Positions 10,927 through 19,611 of a stretch of 64,000 bases of DNA are shown here, in pieces (position 1 is the first letter of the stretch; each line of letters starts with the position of its first letter). Source of the DNA: Methanonatronarchaeum sp. AMET-Sl (GTDB lineage Archaea > Halobacteriota > Methanonatronarchaeia > Methanonatronarchaeales > Methanonatronarchaeaceae); assembly GCF_029854155.1 (NCBI RefSeq), contig NZ_CP122958.1, positions 124,001 through 188,000 on the forward strand. Reading direction: 5' to 3'. The notes beneath the pieces are model-generated. The model did not search any database. It saw only the letters and a list, made by a program, of their open reading frames with translations, and had not been told where the DNA came from. The position numbers and the translations under genes were made by a program.

Positions 10927-11817
10927 TTAATCTGTTTCTGGTGGTATGTTTCCATCTCCACCAACGTCCATGGTATTTAAATCGTTTTTAAACCAAACCG
11001 ATCTCTGTGGGAATGGAATTGTTATATCTTCTTCCCTGAATCTCTTATCTATCATGTAGTTCATCTGGCTCCTAACGGTTCTCCGTTCAAACGGCCCTCT
11101 AACCCAACACTTAACTACGAACTCTAGTGATGACCCACCGAACTCACGGAATCGAACCATTGGTTCAGGGGTGTCTAAAACACCTTCAATCTCTTCAGCC
11201 ACTTCATAAAGAATCTCAGTTACCTTCTCAACATCAGAGCCATATGCAACACCTACCTCCACATTCATCCTGACCTTCTCTTCAACATAAGAGTAGTTCG
11301 TAAAGGACTTGGAGAACAACTCCTGGTTAGGAACGATAATAAAGATGTTCTCTCTTGTTCGAATCGTTGTAGCCCTCATACCTGTATCATATACCTCGCC
11401 CAAGGTACCATCGAATTCAATAACATCACCAATCCGGACCGTTCCCTCCCCCATAAGCAATATCCCTGAAATCATGCCGGAGGTTATCGATTGTAAACCA
11501 AAACCAAGTACAATACCAATAATACCAGCAGCTGCCAACAACCCTGTAAGAGGAATCCCAACAATGTTAAAAGCGAGATATACACCAAATATAATTAACG
11601 TGTAGTAAGTTAACTTTAAAATAGGATGGATTTCTTTTTGACCAAATCCACGGCGCTTTAAAACAGCGCTCAATATATTTCTAATCCATCTAGCTATGAA
11701 AACAGCTACCATTAATGCAATCAAGAAAATAAGGATGTCTCTAAGGCTGATAGAGGTCCCGGCAATCGTGAACAATTCATAGGTCCATAAATCTAATAAA
11801 CCGATGTCAAAAGCCAT
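10927..11817 (-). CDS. mscS: Small-conductance mechanosensitive channel MscS
   Basis: 296 aa. Three N-terminal hydrophobic helices (about 25-45, 65-90, 95-125) lead into a Gly/Ala-rich pore helix (LAAAGIIGIVLGFGLQSITSG), the MscS hallmark. A beta domain follows (GEGTVRIGDVIEFDGTLGEV) and then an alpha/beta C-terminal domain. The channel opens under membrane tension and releases solutes after hypo-osmotic shock. The gene probably begins an operon with the two genes below it. Confidence 0.93.
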   Translation of the reverse strand: MAFDIGLLDLWTYELFTIAGTSISLRDILIFLIALMVAVFIARWIRNILSAVLKRRGFGQKEIHPILKLTYYTLIIFGVYLAFNIVGIPLTGLLAAAGIIGIVLGFGLQSITSGMISGILLMGEGTVRIGDVIEFDGTLGEVYDTGMRATTIRTRENIFIIVPNQELFSKSFTNYSYVEEKVRMNVEVGVAYGSDVEKVTEILYEVAEEIEGVLDTPEPMVRFREFGGSSLEFVVKCWVRGPFERRTVRSQMNYMIDKRFREEDITIPFPQRSVWFKNDLNTMDVGGDGNIPPETD

Positions 11818-12263
11818 CCTTCACCAAAACTACATTCATTTTTTACTTAAATACATTTATGATTTACCGACGCTTGAAATCATGGGCTTTCTAATTCAGC
11901 GGAGACAGTTAACGGAACAATTGTTCAATCAACAGTATCTATATCATAGAAATTAATCCAGACACACTACATCATATTTGTCCTAACCCTTTTTTAAACA
12001 ATATGCATCATACCGCATTTAAATAACGGTCGGCCTTAAAAATCGTTTCTTTCGGTAGATGTGTTTTATAGATAGGTATATATTCTTTGACGAAAGCTAT
12101 GGATATTCTGCCTCAAACATATGTAGTTATCGATTGTTCAAATGTGAACTGCCCCTGAATCACGTTCCAATGCACCCTCCCTCGCAATCTGTAGAAAGAA
12201 AAAGCTACCCATAACTATTATATCTTTAATGGAAAGTTATTTGCTATAGACGAAAAAAGGTTT
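11818..12263. other. 446-bp intergenic region
   Basis: Shared upstream region of mscS (minus) and the DUF5611 gene (plus). No reading frame of coding quality is visible. TATA-like runs occur at about 12018-12027 and 12072-12090. The stretch near 11875-11905 (ttgaaatcatgggctttcta) faintly recalls the ends of IS200/IS605 elements, but there is no transposase or clear structure. Confidence 0.5.
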
Positions 12264-12278
12264 TTGGAGGTAAAATTA

Positions 12279-12608
12279 ATGGATGGTAGAATTTTTGAAG
12301 CGAAACGTGGACATTACATAAAACGGGAAAAAGTTGAAGATAAGATCAACAGTTTTTTTGGTGACTATCGGAAAGAAGATGGTGTTTACTTAATTGATGA
12401 TTTTATGGCTTTTAAGTTGATGGAGATAGAGGTATTGGAGAACAAAAACAAGAAGAATAGGTTGAGGGTTAACACTGAGTCTGATATGGATAAGGCAGAT
12501 CAAGCTCTTGAATCGAAAAGAAAGTTAGATAATTTTTTAGAGGAGGTTACTGGATATACACCGAAGGAGAGGATGAAGAAGGCGAAAAAGAAGGCGAAAG
12601 AATCTTGA
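12279..12608 (+). CDS. DUF5611-like protein
   Basis: 109 aa. The start is ATG 12279, because GGAGGT at 12266-12271 is a strong Shine-Dalgarno 7 nt upstream; the frame is open back to a TTG at 12264 that lies on that site. The pattern KRGHYIKREKVE, VNTESDMD and FLEEVTGYTPKERMKK matches my recollection of DUF5611, found in methanogens and relatives and without known function. The C-terminus is a run of Lys/Ala. Its stop is separated from the convergent DUF2797 stop by a single base. Confidence 0.7.
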   Translation: MDGRIFEAKRGHYIKREKVEDKINSFFGDYRKEDGVYLIDDFMAFKLMEIEVLENKNKKNRLRVNTESDMDKADQALESKRKLDNFLEEVTGYTPKERMKKAKKKAKES

Positions 12609-12609
12609 A

Positions 12610-13377
12610 TCATTTTTTAAAAGTATCAAGGGCGGTTTGAGATGGCTTTGTTATTTTTTTACCAGAAGTTAAAGCCATACAGAGGTCTCCATCTGAAACT
12701 ATCTGTCCCTTAACTGTATTTATCTCACCACTGAACCGTCCTTTCCTCACCAACTTCCTACCTATTTTATCCGGATAACTAACGACATTCTGTAGGTCAA
12801 CAACCTCTCCCTCCATCCCGATCAACTTTAGGTAGTGATTTAGTTTACAGGGTTTTTTAACAAGTTTCTCCTCTTTCCTTATAGTCTGACTCAAGTCTCT
12901 ATGTTTTATGGATAGGTTTTTTTCGATATCTAGAGCTTGTTTTGAGGAAAGGCCGTCTTTGATTTTTACAGCGTAATCAACTCCCTGCTCCACCCAACGC
13001 CTTGTTAATTTTCTAGATCTAGTTACGCCTACCTTAACTTGGTTGCCGGCTTGAGCTAGATAGACGGTGAATTCGGCGTCTATTTTTGCTGGTGTCCGGC
13101 CTTCGATATAACCAGAATAGATGTCTCTTTCTCTACATTCATAGCATTGGGAGCCTTTTGATATTTCTCTATGTTCTGGGCAAGGCGTCATTTTTCGTTT
13201 AGAGTTATAATATCCTGTGCATACACGTTTATCAATGACCTCGAATTCAACGTGCATTCCGTTAACCAACTCAACCTCTTTATAGTTGGTGTTAGTTAGT
13301 TTGAGAAATGGTTTCCATTCGTCTTTGTATTTCCAACTAACCTTTACAATACCGCCTATTAGGTCCAGAGCTAACAC
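12610..13377 (-). CDS. DUF2797 family zinc-ribbon protein
   Basis: 255 aa. CTGYYNS, PCPEHR and a following CYECRERD form a zinc-binding cluster (about residues 53-82). A segment resembling VYLAQAGNQVKVGVTR then RRWVEQGVDYAV (about 105-140) is characteristic of DUF2797, which has a GIY-YIG-like flavour. Function is unknown. It is the gene before the transporter operon on the same strand, but a 35-nt gap separates it from znuB. Confidence 0.8.
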   Translation of the reverse strand: MLALDLIGGIVKVSWKYKDEWKPFLKLTNTNYKEVELVNGMHVEFEVIDKRVCTGYYNSKRKMTPCPEHREISKGSQCYECRERDIYSGYIEGRTPAKIDAEFTVYLAQAGNQVKVGVTRSRKLTRRWVEQGVDYAVKIKDGLSSKQALDIEKNLSIKHRDLSQTIRKEEKLVKKPCKLNHYLKLIGMEGEVVDLQNVVSYPDKIGRKLVRKGRFSGEINTVKGQIVSDGDLCMALTSGKKITKPSQTALDTFKK

Positions 13378-13412
13378 CTAATAGGTCTTTTTGTTTGATT
13401 GAGAAATAGTTA

Positions 13413-14255
13413 TTATTGTTGTTTAGATATTTTTTCTCCAATTTTGTTTCCGATTAATGCTCCTATGAATACTATTCCGGCGAATGTTACTATTGTTGGG
13501 CCTGCTGGTATGTCTAGGCTGTATGAGATGTAGAGGCCTAGGTAGGTGAATATTAGTGAGAATCCTATTGAGTATATCATTATGTGTTTCATGTTGTATG
13601 TTAGGAGGTTTGCTATTGTGGGGGGTATTGATAGCATTGCTATTACTAGGATTATTCCTACGAATTTGAGTAGGAGTACGATTGATATTGAGACTAGTAG
13701 TAGGAGTAGATAGTAGATGTGTTTTGTATTTATTCCTATGACTTCTGAGAATTCTTCGTCGAAGCTTACGGCTTGGAAACGTCTATAGTAGATTGTTACG
13801 ATTATTATTGTTGCTATTGTTAGTATTGTGAGTAGTGTTATGTCTATTGATCTTATCATTAGTATGTTACCGAATAGGAAGCTTTCTGCGGAAGGTAGGT
13901 AGCCTGGTGTTAGGTAGTAGAATAATGCTCCTAGAGCCATTCCTACTGCCCAGATTATTCCTATTGAGGTGTCTTCTCTTTGAACGGATTCTTTTCCGAT
14001 GTATCCTATTGAGATGGCGGAGCCTACTGCGAAGATTAGTGCTCCAATTAATGGGTCCCATCCTAAGAAAAAAGCCATTCCTACTCCTCCGAAGGTGGCG
14101 TGGGCGATTCCACCGCTTATGAAAACGATTCTTTTAACTACAACAAGGGTTCCTACTATTCCGAATATTATTGATGCTAGGAAACCGACTATCACTGCGT
14201 TACGGATGAATGTGTATTGGAAGAGTTCGATTAATTCAAGCATATCGGTTTTCAC
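13413..14255 (-). CDS. znuB: Zinc/manganese ABC transporter permease
   Basis: 280 aa, with about 8 hydrophobic helices throughout, as in ABC-3 family permeases (ZnuB/MntB/TroC). GGIAHATFGGVGMAFFLG early in the protein is a conserved family segment. Its start overlaps the end of the ATPase gene by 4 nt (ATGA), which indicates translational coupling. It is the last gene of the repressor-binding protein-ATPase-permease operon. Zinc is favoured by the His-rich binding protein, but manganese cannot be excluded. Confidence 0.93.
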   Translation of the reverse strand: MKTDMLELIELFQYTFIRNAVIVGFLASIIFGIVGTLVVVKRIVFISGGIAHATFGGVGMAFFLGWDPLIGALIFAVGSAISIGYIGKESVQREDTSIGIIWAVGMALGALFYYLTPGYLPSAESFLFGNILMIRSIDITLLTILTIATIIIVTIYYRRFQAVSFDEEFSEVIGINTKHIYYLLLLLVSISIVLLLKFVGIILVIAMLSIPPTIANLLTYNMKHIMIYSIGFSLIFTYLGLYISYSLDIPAGPTIVTFAGIVFIGALIGNKIGEKISKQQ

Positions 14256-15010
14256 CCATCTTTCTGAGTTTTTTCTGGATGGTTTGGGTGTTCGTTGCTT
14301 AATATGTTTACGGGGGCGCCATAGGCTTCTTCGAATACTTTTAGTGGTATTTCATCTTCTCCATGGTAGATCAATCTCTGGTTTATACATGCGATGCTAT
14401 CCATATCTAGGTGGAAGACTGTTGTGTCATGTGTGGATAGTAATATGGTTATGCCGGTTTTGTTTAGTTTTTTTAGAAGGCTGTAGATGTTTTGTTTTAT
14501 TTTTTGGTCTATACTTGCGGTTGGTTCATCAAGTACTAATATTTCTGGTTCTGTGGCCAGTGCTCTGGCTATTAATACACGTTGATGTTGGCCGCCGGAT
14601 AGGTCTGATATTTTTCTATCCATGTGGTCCTGCATATCGACTTTTTCAAGGCTTTTTCTGATTATTTCCCTGTCTTTCTGATTTAGTATGTCTAATAAAC
14701 CGGTTTTACCGTACCTACCCATTTGAACAACTTCTTTAACGTTGATTGGGAATTCAGGGTCGAAGTCGGAGTATTGTGGTACATACCCGATTTCTCCTTT
14801 CGCTTTATCTGGAGATTTTCCTAATACTTCTATAGTTCCTTTATCGGGCTTTAGTAGTCCTAAAATTATTTTGATTAGGGTTGTTTTGCCACCGCCGTTA
14901 GGCCCGATCAACGCTGTATAGGAACCGTCCTTGATCTCTAGGTTAATGTTTTCTAGTGCTCTAGTTTCTCCGAAGCTAATTGAAACGTTCTCTAATTTGA
15001 TTGCTTTCAT
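14252..15010 (-). CDS. znuC: Zinc/manganese ABC transporter ATPase
   Basis: 252 aa. Walker A GPNGGGKTT (about 36-44), signature LSGGQHQRV, Walker B ILVLDEPTAS and the switch His in LSTHD are all intact. It powers metal import with the permease downstream. The gap from the binding-protein gene is 12 nt and it overlaps the permease start by 4 nt. Confidence 0.95.
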   Translation of the reverse strand: MKAIKLENVSISFGETRALENINLEIKDGSYTALIGPNGGGKTTLIKIILGLLKPDKGTIEVLGKSPDKAKGEIGYVPQYSDFDPEFPINVKEVVQMGRYGKTGLLDILNQKDREIIRKSLEKVDMQDHMDRKISDLSGGQHQRVLIARALATEPEILVLDEPTASIDQKIKQNIYSLLKKLNKTGITILLSTHDTTVFHLDMDSIACINQRLIYHGEDEIPLKVFEEAYGAPVNILSNEHPNHPEKTQKDG

Positions 15011-15022
15011 TTTAATCGGTTT

Positions 15023-16336
15023 TTATTCAAGTGTTTCTTTAAGCTGGTTGTATATGTTGTTGATGTTGTCTTTGAGGTCTTTGTCAAGTGGGTTAAGGGT
15101 TTTCACTTCTCCATCAATTTCTTCTGCAATGGAGGTTGCTGCATCTTGGCTGAATTGTGGGGATACGAATATGGTGTTTATTCCTTCATCTTTTGCTTGA
15201 TCAATTATGTTTTTGAGTTGTTGGGTTCCGGGGTCTTCTCCTTTTTCTTCGATAGCTATTTGACTTAAGTTGTATCGGTCGGCGAAGTATCCAAGGCTTG
15301 GATGGTATATCATGAATTTTCTGTCATCAAGTTCTGCTAGCCCTGTCTCTATCTCTTGATCTATTTCTTGTAATTCAGAGATGTATTGGTCTGCGTTTTC
15401 TTTATAAATATCAGAGTTTTCTGGGTTGACCTCAATCATGGCTTCAAGTATGTTGTTGGTCATTTGAATTGTGTTGTTGGGTGAAAGCCAGATATGGGGG
15501 TCCATATATCCGTTTTGTTCATCTTGGTCAACTTCTTCAACTAAAACTGTAAGGTTATCGATTCCTTGTCCATCTAACTCGATTATGTTTTCACCTGGCT
15601 CTAGCTCGATTGTCTGGTACTCAGCTATGTAATTGCATTCTTCAACTTCGTTGATATGGGTTGGTTCATTGCCTATGAAATCTATTTTGTCTTTTTTATC
15701 AGTAAAGAAGGCATATTTTTGAGTTTGATCTGTTTCAAAGGCTATGTATCCAGTTTGATCAGATAAATCGATTTCGTATGGTTGGTGTGTATCTGAAATA
15801 ATGGTTGGGTTTTCTAACTGTCCGATGTCTATATCTATTCTTTCATCATGCTCCATGTGTAGACATGCATGCTCTATATCATGTGTGGACAAGCCATTGC
15901 TATCATCGTTGTGGTGGTCATGGTCGTGGTCGTGTGGACATTCATGGTCTTCCATGTCGATTAACTGGATGTCTTGGCTTCCATCTACGATTTTCATGTC
16001 TTTGTTGTATTCGATTATTGTATCCATGTGTCTTTCTTCGAATTCTAGGCCTGAACCTACTTTGAAGTATATGTCGGCTTCGCTTACTTCTTGTAGTCTT
16101 TGTGTGGTTGGGTCGTAGGTGTGTGGGTCTTCTCCTTCTGGCACCATTGTTGTGGTTTGTATTTTGTCTCCACCGATTTTTTGGACTATTTCTTCTTGTG
16201 GTGGGATTGAAACGGCTATGTTTATTTCTTTGTCTTGTTGAAGGATTTGGTCACTGGTTAGTGCTAGGGTTCCTCCTACTAGGATCATTATGAAGATGAG
16301 TATTGTGATTAGGGTTGTTTTTTTCTGTATTTTCAT
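15023..16336 (-). CDS. znuA: Zinc-binding protein of ABC transporter, with extra inserted domain
   Basis: 437 aa, about 130 longer than a typical ZnuA/TroA. A basic start followed by a hydrophobic stretch (residues 6-26) is an export signal or membrane anchor. GGDKIQTTTMVPEGEDPHTYDP places the first metal-ligand His. A His/Asp loop (CPHDHDHDHHNDD) near residue 140 is the usual zinc-chaperoning loop. Between it and YMDPHIWLSP (near 280) lies an extra beta-rich segment with paired Cys (HACLHMEHD, EECNYIAEY) not found in minimal ZnuA. The C-terminal lobe has IYHPSLGYFADRY and FVSPQFS. It presumably captures zinc outside the cell. It is second in the operon, 9 nt after the repressor. Confidence 0.93.
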   Translation of the reverse strand: MKIQKKTTLITILIFIMILVGGTLALTSDQILQQDKEINIAVSIPPQEEIVQKIGGDKIQTTTMVPEGEDPHTYDPTTQRLQEVSEADIYFKVGSGLEFEERHMDTIIEYNKDMKIVDGSQDIQLIDMEDHECPHDHDHDHHNDDSNGLSTHDIEHACLHMEHDERIDIDIGQLENPTIISDTHQPYEIDLSDQTGYIAFETDQTQKYAFFTDKKDKIDFIGNEPTHINEVEECNYIAEYQTIELEPGENIIELDGQGIDNLTVLVEEVDQDEQNGYMDPHIWLSPNNTIQMTNNILEAMIEVNPENSDIYKENADQYISELQEIDQEIETGLAELDDRKFMIYHPSLGYFADRYNLSQIAIEEKGEDPGTQQLKNIIDQAKDEGINTIFVSPQFSQDAATSIAEEIDGEVKTLNPLDKDLKDNINNIYNQLKETLE

Positions 16337-16345
16337 TTTTATTCC

Positions 16346-16822
16346 TTACTTGGTTAGGGTTTTTTGTTTTGTCCAGTGGCATTCGGGGATGTGTTTTGTT
16401 GTGACTTTTTTTTCTGTATGGAATTTGCATTTGTATTTTATGTTGTGGTCTGTTTTTTCTTCGATTTTTTTGATTAGGTTTTTGCTGAAGAATGGTGCTA
16501 TTCTGTATGATTCTTGGCAGGATTCTTTTGGTGTTAGGTTTAGGTGGGTTCGGAGGAAGTTTTCGACTATGTGGTGTTTTTTTATTTCGTTTTTTATTGT
16601 TTTTAGGCCTTTTTCTGTTATTAGGAAGCCTTCTCCTGGTATGTATTCTCCATATCCATGTTTTGATAGGTGTTTCATTTTTTTGTATGCGCCTGCTCGG
16701 CTTATTTGTCTTTCTTCTGCGACTTTTGCGGGGCCTACTGGTTTTTTGTGGCCGTTTTGTTTTATTATGGTTCTTAGGTATTGGATGTCTCTTTCTGTTT
16801 TAGAATAATTCACGTTAACCAT
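16346..16822 (-). CDS. DtxR/MntR-family metal-dependent repressor
   Basis: 158 aa. An N-terminal winged helix (about 8-70; VGPAKVAEERQISRAGAYKKMKHLSKHGYGEY) is followed by the DtxR dimerisation/metal segment (KKHHIVENFLRTHL). A C-terminal Cys/His set (CKFH, HIPECHW) may add metal ligands. No SH3 domain is present, so it is MntR-like in length. It is first gene of the znu operon and its promoter carries a four-copy GTTAAC-type array, one copy inside codons 2-3, so it likely represses itself and the transporter when metal is sufficient. Confidence 0.88.
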   Translation of the reverse strand: MVNVNYSKTERDIQYLRTIIKQNGHKKPVGPAKVAEERQISRAGAYKKMKHLSKHGYGEYIPGEGFLITEKGLKTIKNEIKKHHIVENFLRTHLNLTPKESCQESYRIAPFFSKNLIKKIEEKTDHNIKYKCKFHTEKKVTTKHIPECHWTKQKTLTK

Positions 16823-16870
16823 GCCTTAACAACCTGTTAACACCTAGTTAACAAAATCATTCTATTTAAA
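16814..16870 (-). promoter_or_regulatory. znu operon promoter with helically phased operator array
   Basis: Hexamers start at 16814 (GTTAAC), 16825 (CTTAAC), 16836 (GTTAAC) and 16847 (GTTAAC), exactly 11 bp apart, so they lie on one face of the helix. GTTAAC is itself a palindrome. On the minus strand a TATA-like TTTTAAATA lies at about 16863-16870, which puts the start site near 16840, inside the array. This geometry fits a repressor binding cooperatively, presumably the DtxR-type product. It could also affect thi4 on the other side. Confidence 0.6.
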
Positions 16871-16968
16871 ACTAACCCAAAAAACAACAAAAAACCAGGA
16901 CAACCAAAAAAACGAATAGATTCATAATGAATTTAAATTATATTTTAGTAATCTGGAGAGTATAAAAA

Positions 16969-17745
16969 TTGAACATAGACGATAAATTTGTATCCAAAGC
17001 AATAATAGACGAATTCAGCAAAGACTTCCTCAACTCACTATCAGTAGACGTAGTTATAGGAGGAGCCGGTCCAGCAGGAATGGTAGCAGCAAAATACCTA
17101 GCAGAAAACAACATCGACACAGTAGTATTCGAAAGAAAACTAAGCGTAGGAGGAGGAATGTGGGGCGGAGGAATGATGTTCCCACGAATCGTAGTAAAAG
17201 AAAAAAGCCTACCCATACTAGACGACTTCAACATCAACTACAAAGAATACAAAAACGGATACTACGTAGCCAACTCAATAGAAAGCGTAGGAAAAGCAGC
17301 ATCAGAAGCAATAGACGCAGGAGCAGAAATATACAACCTAATGACAGTAGAAGACCTACTATACCGAAACAACAAAATCGAAGGAGTAGTAATAAACTGG
17401 AGCTCAGTAGACCTAGCCGGCCTACACGTAGACCCTCTAACAGTAGAATCAAAAATCACAATAGACGCAACAGGACACGACTGCGACCTAATAAAAGTAG
17501 CAGAACAAAAAACCGATCAAGAACTACAAACAGAAACCGGAAAAATAATCGGAGAAAAATCAATGTGGGCCGAACAAGGAGAAAAAGACGTCGTCGAACT
17601 AACAGGAGAAGTCCTACCAGGCCTCTACGTAACCGGAATGGCCGTAAACGCAGTTCACGGAAAACCAAGAATGGGCCCAATATTCGAAGGCATGTTACTA
17701 TCAGGAAAAAAAGTAGCCGAACAATGCATAAAAAAACTAAAATAA
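16969..17745 (+). CDS. thi4: Thiazole synthase Thi4 (sulfide-dependent type)
   Basis: 258 aa from TTG, with GGAGAG at about 16954-16959 as ribosome-binding site and an AT-rich TATA region at 16932-16945. It makes the thiazole moiety of thiamine from NAD+ and glycine. GGAGPAGMVAAKYL binds the dinucleotide, and GGGMWGGGMMFPR and AVHGKPRMGPIFEGML are family motifs. Where yeast Thi4 has the sacrificed Cys, this protein reads DATGHDCD: a His at that site, as in archaeal enzymes that use free sulfide and turn over many times. The Cys two residues later is unusual and could be noted when testing. The coding strand is A+C-rich from the start (37% G+T), unlike most neighbours. Confidence 0.93.
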   Translation: MNIDDKFVSKAIIDEFSKDFLNSLSVDVVIGGAGPAGMVAAKYLAENNIDTVVFERKLSVGGGMWGGGMMFPRIVVKEKSLPILDDFNINYKEYKNGYYVANSIESVGKAASEAIDAGAEIYNLMTVEDLLYRNNKIEGVVINWSSVDLAGLHVDPLTVESKITIDATGHDCDLIKVAEQKTDQELQTETGKIIGEKSMWAEQGEKDVVELTGEVLPGLYVTGMAVNAVHGKPRMGPIFEGMLLSGKKVAEQCIKKLK

Positions 17746-17807
17746 CACACAACTAAACATCCAAAAAAAGGCATCGCAGCGAAAAAGATAAAAAAATAAC
17801 TTGGGTA

Positions 17808-17880
<73 letters not shown>

Positions 17881-17991
17881 ACAATCTAACTTAATTTTGT
17901 GTTCGATGGTTAAAAATATATGCCAACAAAAACCAAAACAAACCAAAAAAACAAACCAAAAAAACAAACCAATTATTAAAATTGAGGTTGG

Positions 17992-18330
17992 TTAGGGATT
18001 TATCAATAATTTTTCGCCAATCTTTATTTCTTTATAGTTTTTTTCCGGGATTTCAATGATTTTTCTAGCTTTTCCTTTTGCCCTACCTCTCCAAGCCTTC
18101 AATCTCTTTATTTTCCGTACGTAATTATCTTCATCGAGGAATAAAGCTACTAAATTGAAGGGAACAAACAACATATGTAGGTCTATCTCTTTTTCTTCCT
18201 CAAATATGAAGACCATTGCGTAGTCATCCGGTGGGTTCGGTTTAAACATAAGGCCTTTCATTCTAGATAAATAGGTATCGGCTATCTCCACTTTATTGAC
18301 AATTATTTCCCCGTTAGTGGTTTTAATCAT
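17992..18330 (-). CDS. DUF192 family protein
   Basis: 112 aa. The order RMKGLMFKP, MVFIFEEEKEIDLHMLFVPFN and ALFLDED matches DUF192, a compact beta fold of unknown function that is often exported. No signal peptide is visible here. It starts 10 nt after tatC on the same strand, so the pair is probably one operon. Tandem AAACAAACC-type sequence at about 17935-17970 lies beyond its stop. Confidence 0.85.
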   Translation of the reverse strand: MIKTTNGEIIVNKVEIADTYLSRMKGLMFKPNPPDDYAMVFIFEEEKEIDLHMLFVPFNLVALFLDEDNYVRKIKRLKAWRGRAKGKARKIIEIPEKNYKEIKIGEKLLINP

Positions 18331-18340
18331 CCTAATTCCT

Positions 18341-19435
18341 TTATAGATATATTCGTTTGTTTATTGTTTCAAGTATGTATGTTAGGGCAATTATCAATAC
18401 GATAGTTGTTATAGCAAGTGTTAAATCGGTTTTAATTTCAAGAGAACTCAATAATACTGCTCCAATTATTGTTGCAGTCACCGGACCGATTATACCCATG
18501 TTTATAACTTTGTTTTTTAATATGACTTTGAAGCTTAAGCGATGTCCAATATAGAAAACAGTTGCTGTTGCAGGTACAACACTCCACCATGGTATACCTA
18601 GCTGTAAAGCTGTGTAGAATGCCAGTATTGCTCCTCCACCTGCAAACAAACCACCTGTTCTCTCAAACAATCTGAAAAATGTCTTTATGTCTTGTTCGGT
18701 TCGTGGTGTTATATACCAACCAACCGCTAAGCTTGCTTCATATAGAATTATGAATACAAAAGTAACTATCATCTGGGAAACAAGGGTTGGATCAGGAGAT
18801 ACAATGCTTGCCAGCACGAAGAAACCGATATATATGAATATACGTTTATCCCTAAGAAACGTCGGAGAGATTAAGTCAACTTTTATCGCCAACAACATCA
18901 CGATTGGAAGTTGGAACAAGAAACCAAATGTAGCAACAATCGACATAACGAAGTTATATGCAAGCTCTATCGATATAGCTGGCTCTACAACCCCTTCACC
19001 CATATAAAAAACAAGGTTAGCTACAACAGGTACAACAAAGAAATACGCTACAGCTACACCCATAAAGAAAAGCAGTATCGATGCAGGAGCTATTAAAGCA
19101 AAGAATCTTTTCTCGTTCTCAAACAAACCTGGCTCCATAAACTTGAATACTTCATAGATAATGAGCGGTAAACCTACACCTATAGCGAAAATAAACGAGA
19201 AATTAAACTGTATCAAAATAGTTTCCAAGGGGTCATACACAACAAGCTCGCTTGGATCCATAACCGGTTCAACAAACCAACCGATTATTTCAAATGAGAA
19301 TATGAAGGCTATAACTGATAATATAATTATACCTACCAGGATTACGACCATTCTGTCTCTAAGCTCGATTATGTGCTCCATCAACGGACGTTCTTCATCG
19401 CCCTCAGGATCACCAAAATCCCTATTCTCCATCAA
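18341..19435 (-). CDS. tatC: Twin-arginine translocase TatC with C-terminal membrane extension
   Basis: 364 aa against about 250 for ordinary TatC. The first 240 residues are standard: MEHIIELRDRM, the MEPGLFENEKRF loop after helix 2, and six predicted helices. TatC recognises the twin-arginine signal of folded exported proteins. The last 125 residues add about four more hydrophobic helices with no known function; extended or fused TatC forms are known in haloarchaea. No tatA is seen nearby. It is upstream of the DUF192 gene. Confidence 0.9.
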   Translation of the reverse strand: MMENRDFGDPEGDEERPLMEHIIELRDRMVVILVGIIILSVIAFIFSFEIIGWFVEPVMDPSELVVYDPLETILIQFNFSFIFAIGVGLPLIIYEVFKFMEPGLFENEKRFFALIAPASILLFFMGVAVAYFFVVPVVANLVFYMGEGVVEPAISIELAYNFVMSIVATFGFLFQLPIVMLLAIKVDLISPTFLRDKRIFIYIGFFVLASIVSPDPTLVSQMIVTFVFIILYEASLAVGWYITPRTEQDIKTFFRLFERTGGLFAGGGAILAFYTALQLGIPWWSVVPATATVFYIGHRLSFKVILKNKVINMGIIGPVTATIIGAVLLSSLEIKTDLTLAITTIVLIIALTYILETINKRIYL

Positions 19436-19611
19436 AAAACCCCAACAATAACCAAGTTAACCTAATATAACAAATAGGCTAAAGGATGTTTAAACCTAGA
19501 ACAATAAAGAGTTTTTTTAATTTATAACAGCCATTACCAAAAAAATGATTTAACTTGTTTCCAATGAAATATTAGTTAGTTTGATTTGATAGTTATGTTT
19601 GGTGGTTATTA

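Noticed and set aside
11870..11910. Possible IS200/IS605 remnant
   Set aside because: Only a vague likeness to element ends; no transposase, repeats or stem-loop.
17160..17756. Long Arg/Asn-rich frames overlapping thi4, and similar frames elsewhere (60163-61317, 29092-29574, 42576-43034)
   Set aside because: They are alternate frames of well-recognised genes. Their odd amino-acid content follows from the A+C-rich coding strand.
17941..17970. Tandem AAACAAACC-like run as a regulatory repeat
   Set aside because: Low-complexity A/C sequence typical of transcript 3' ends here.
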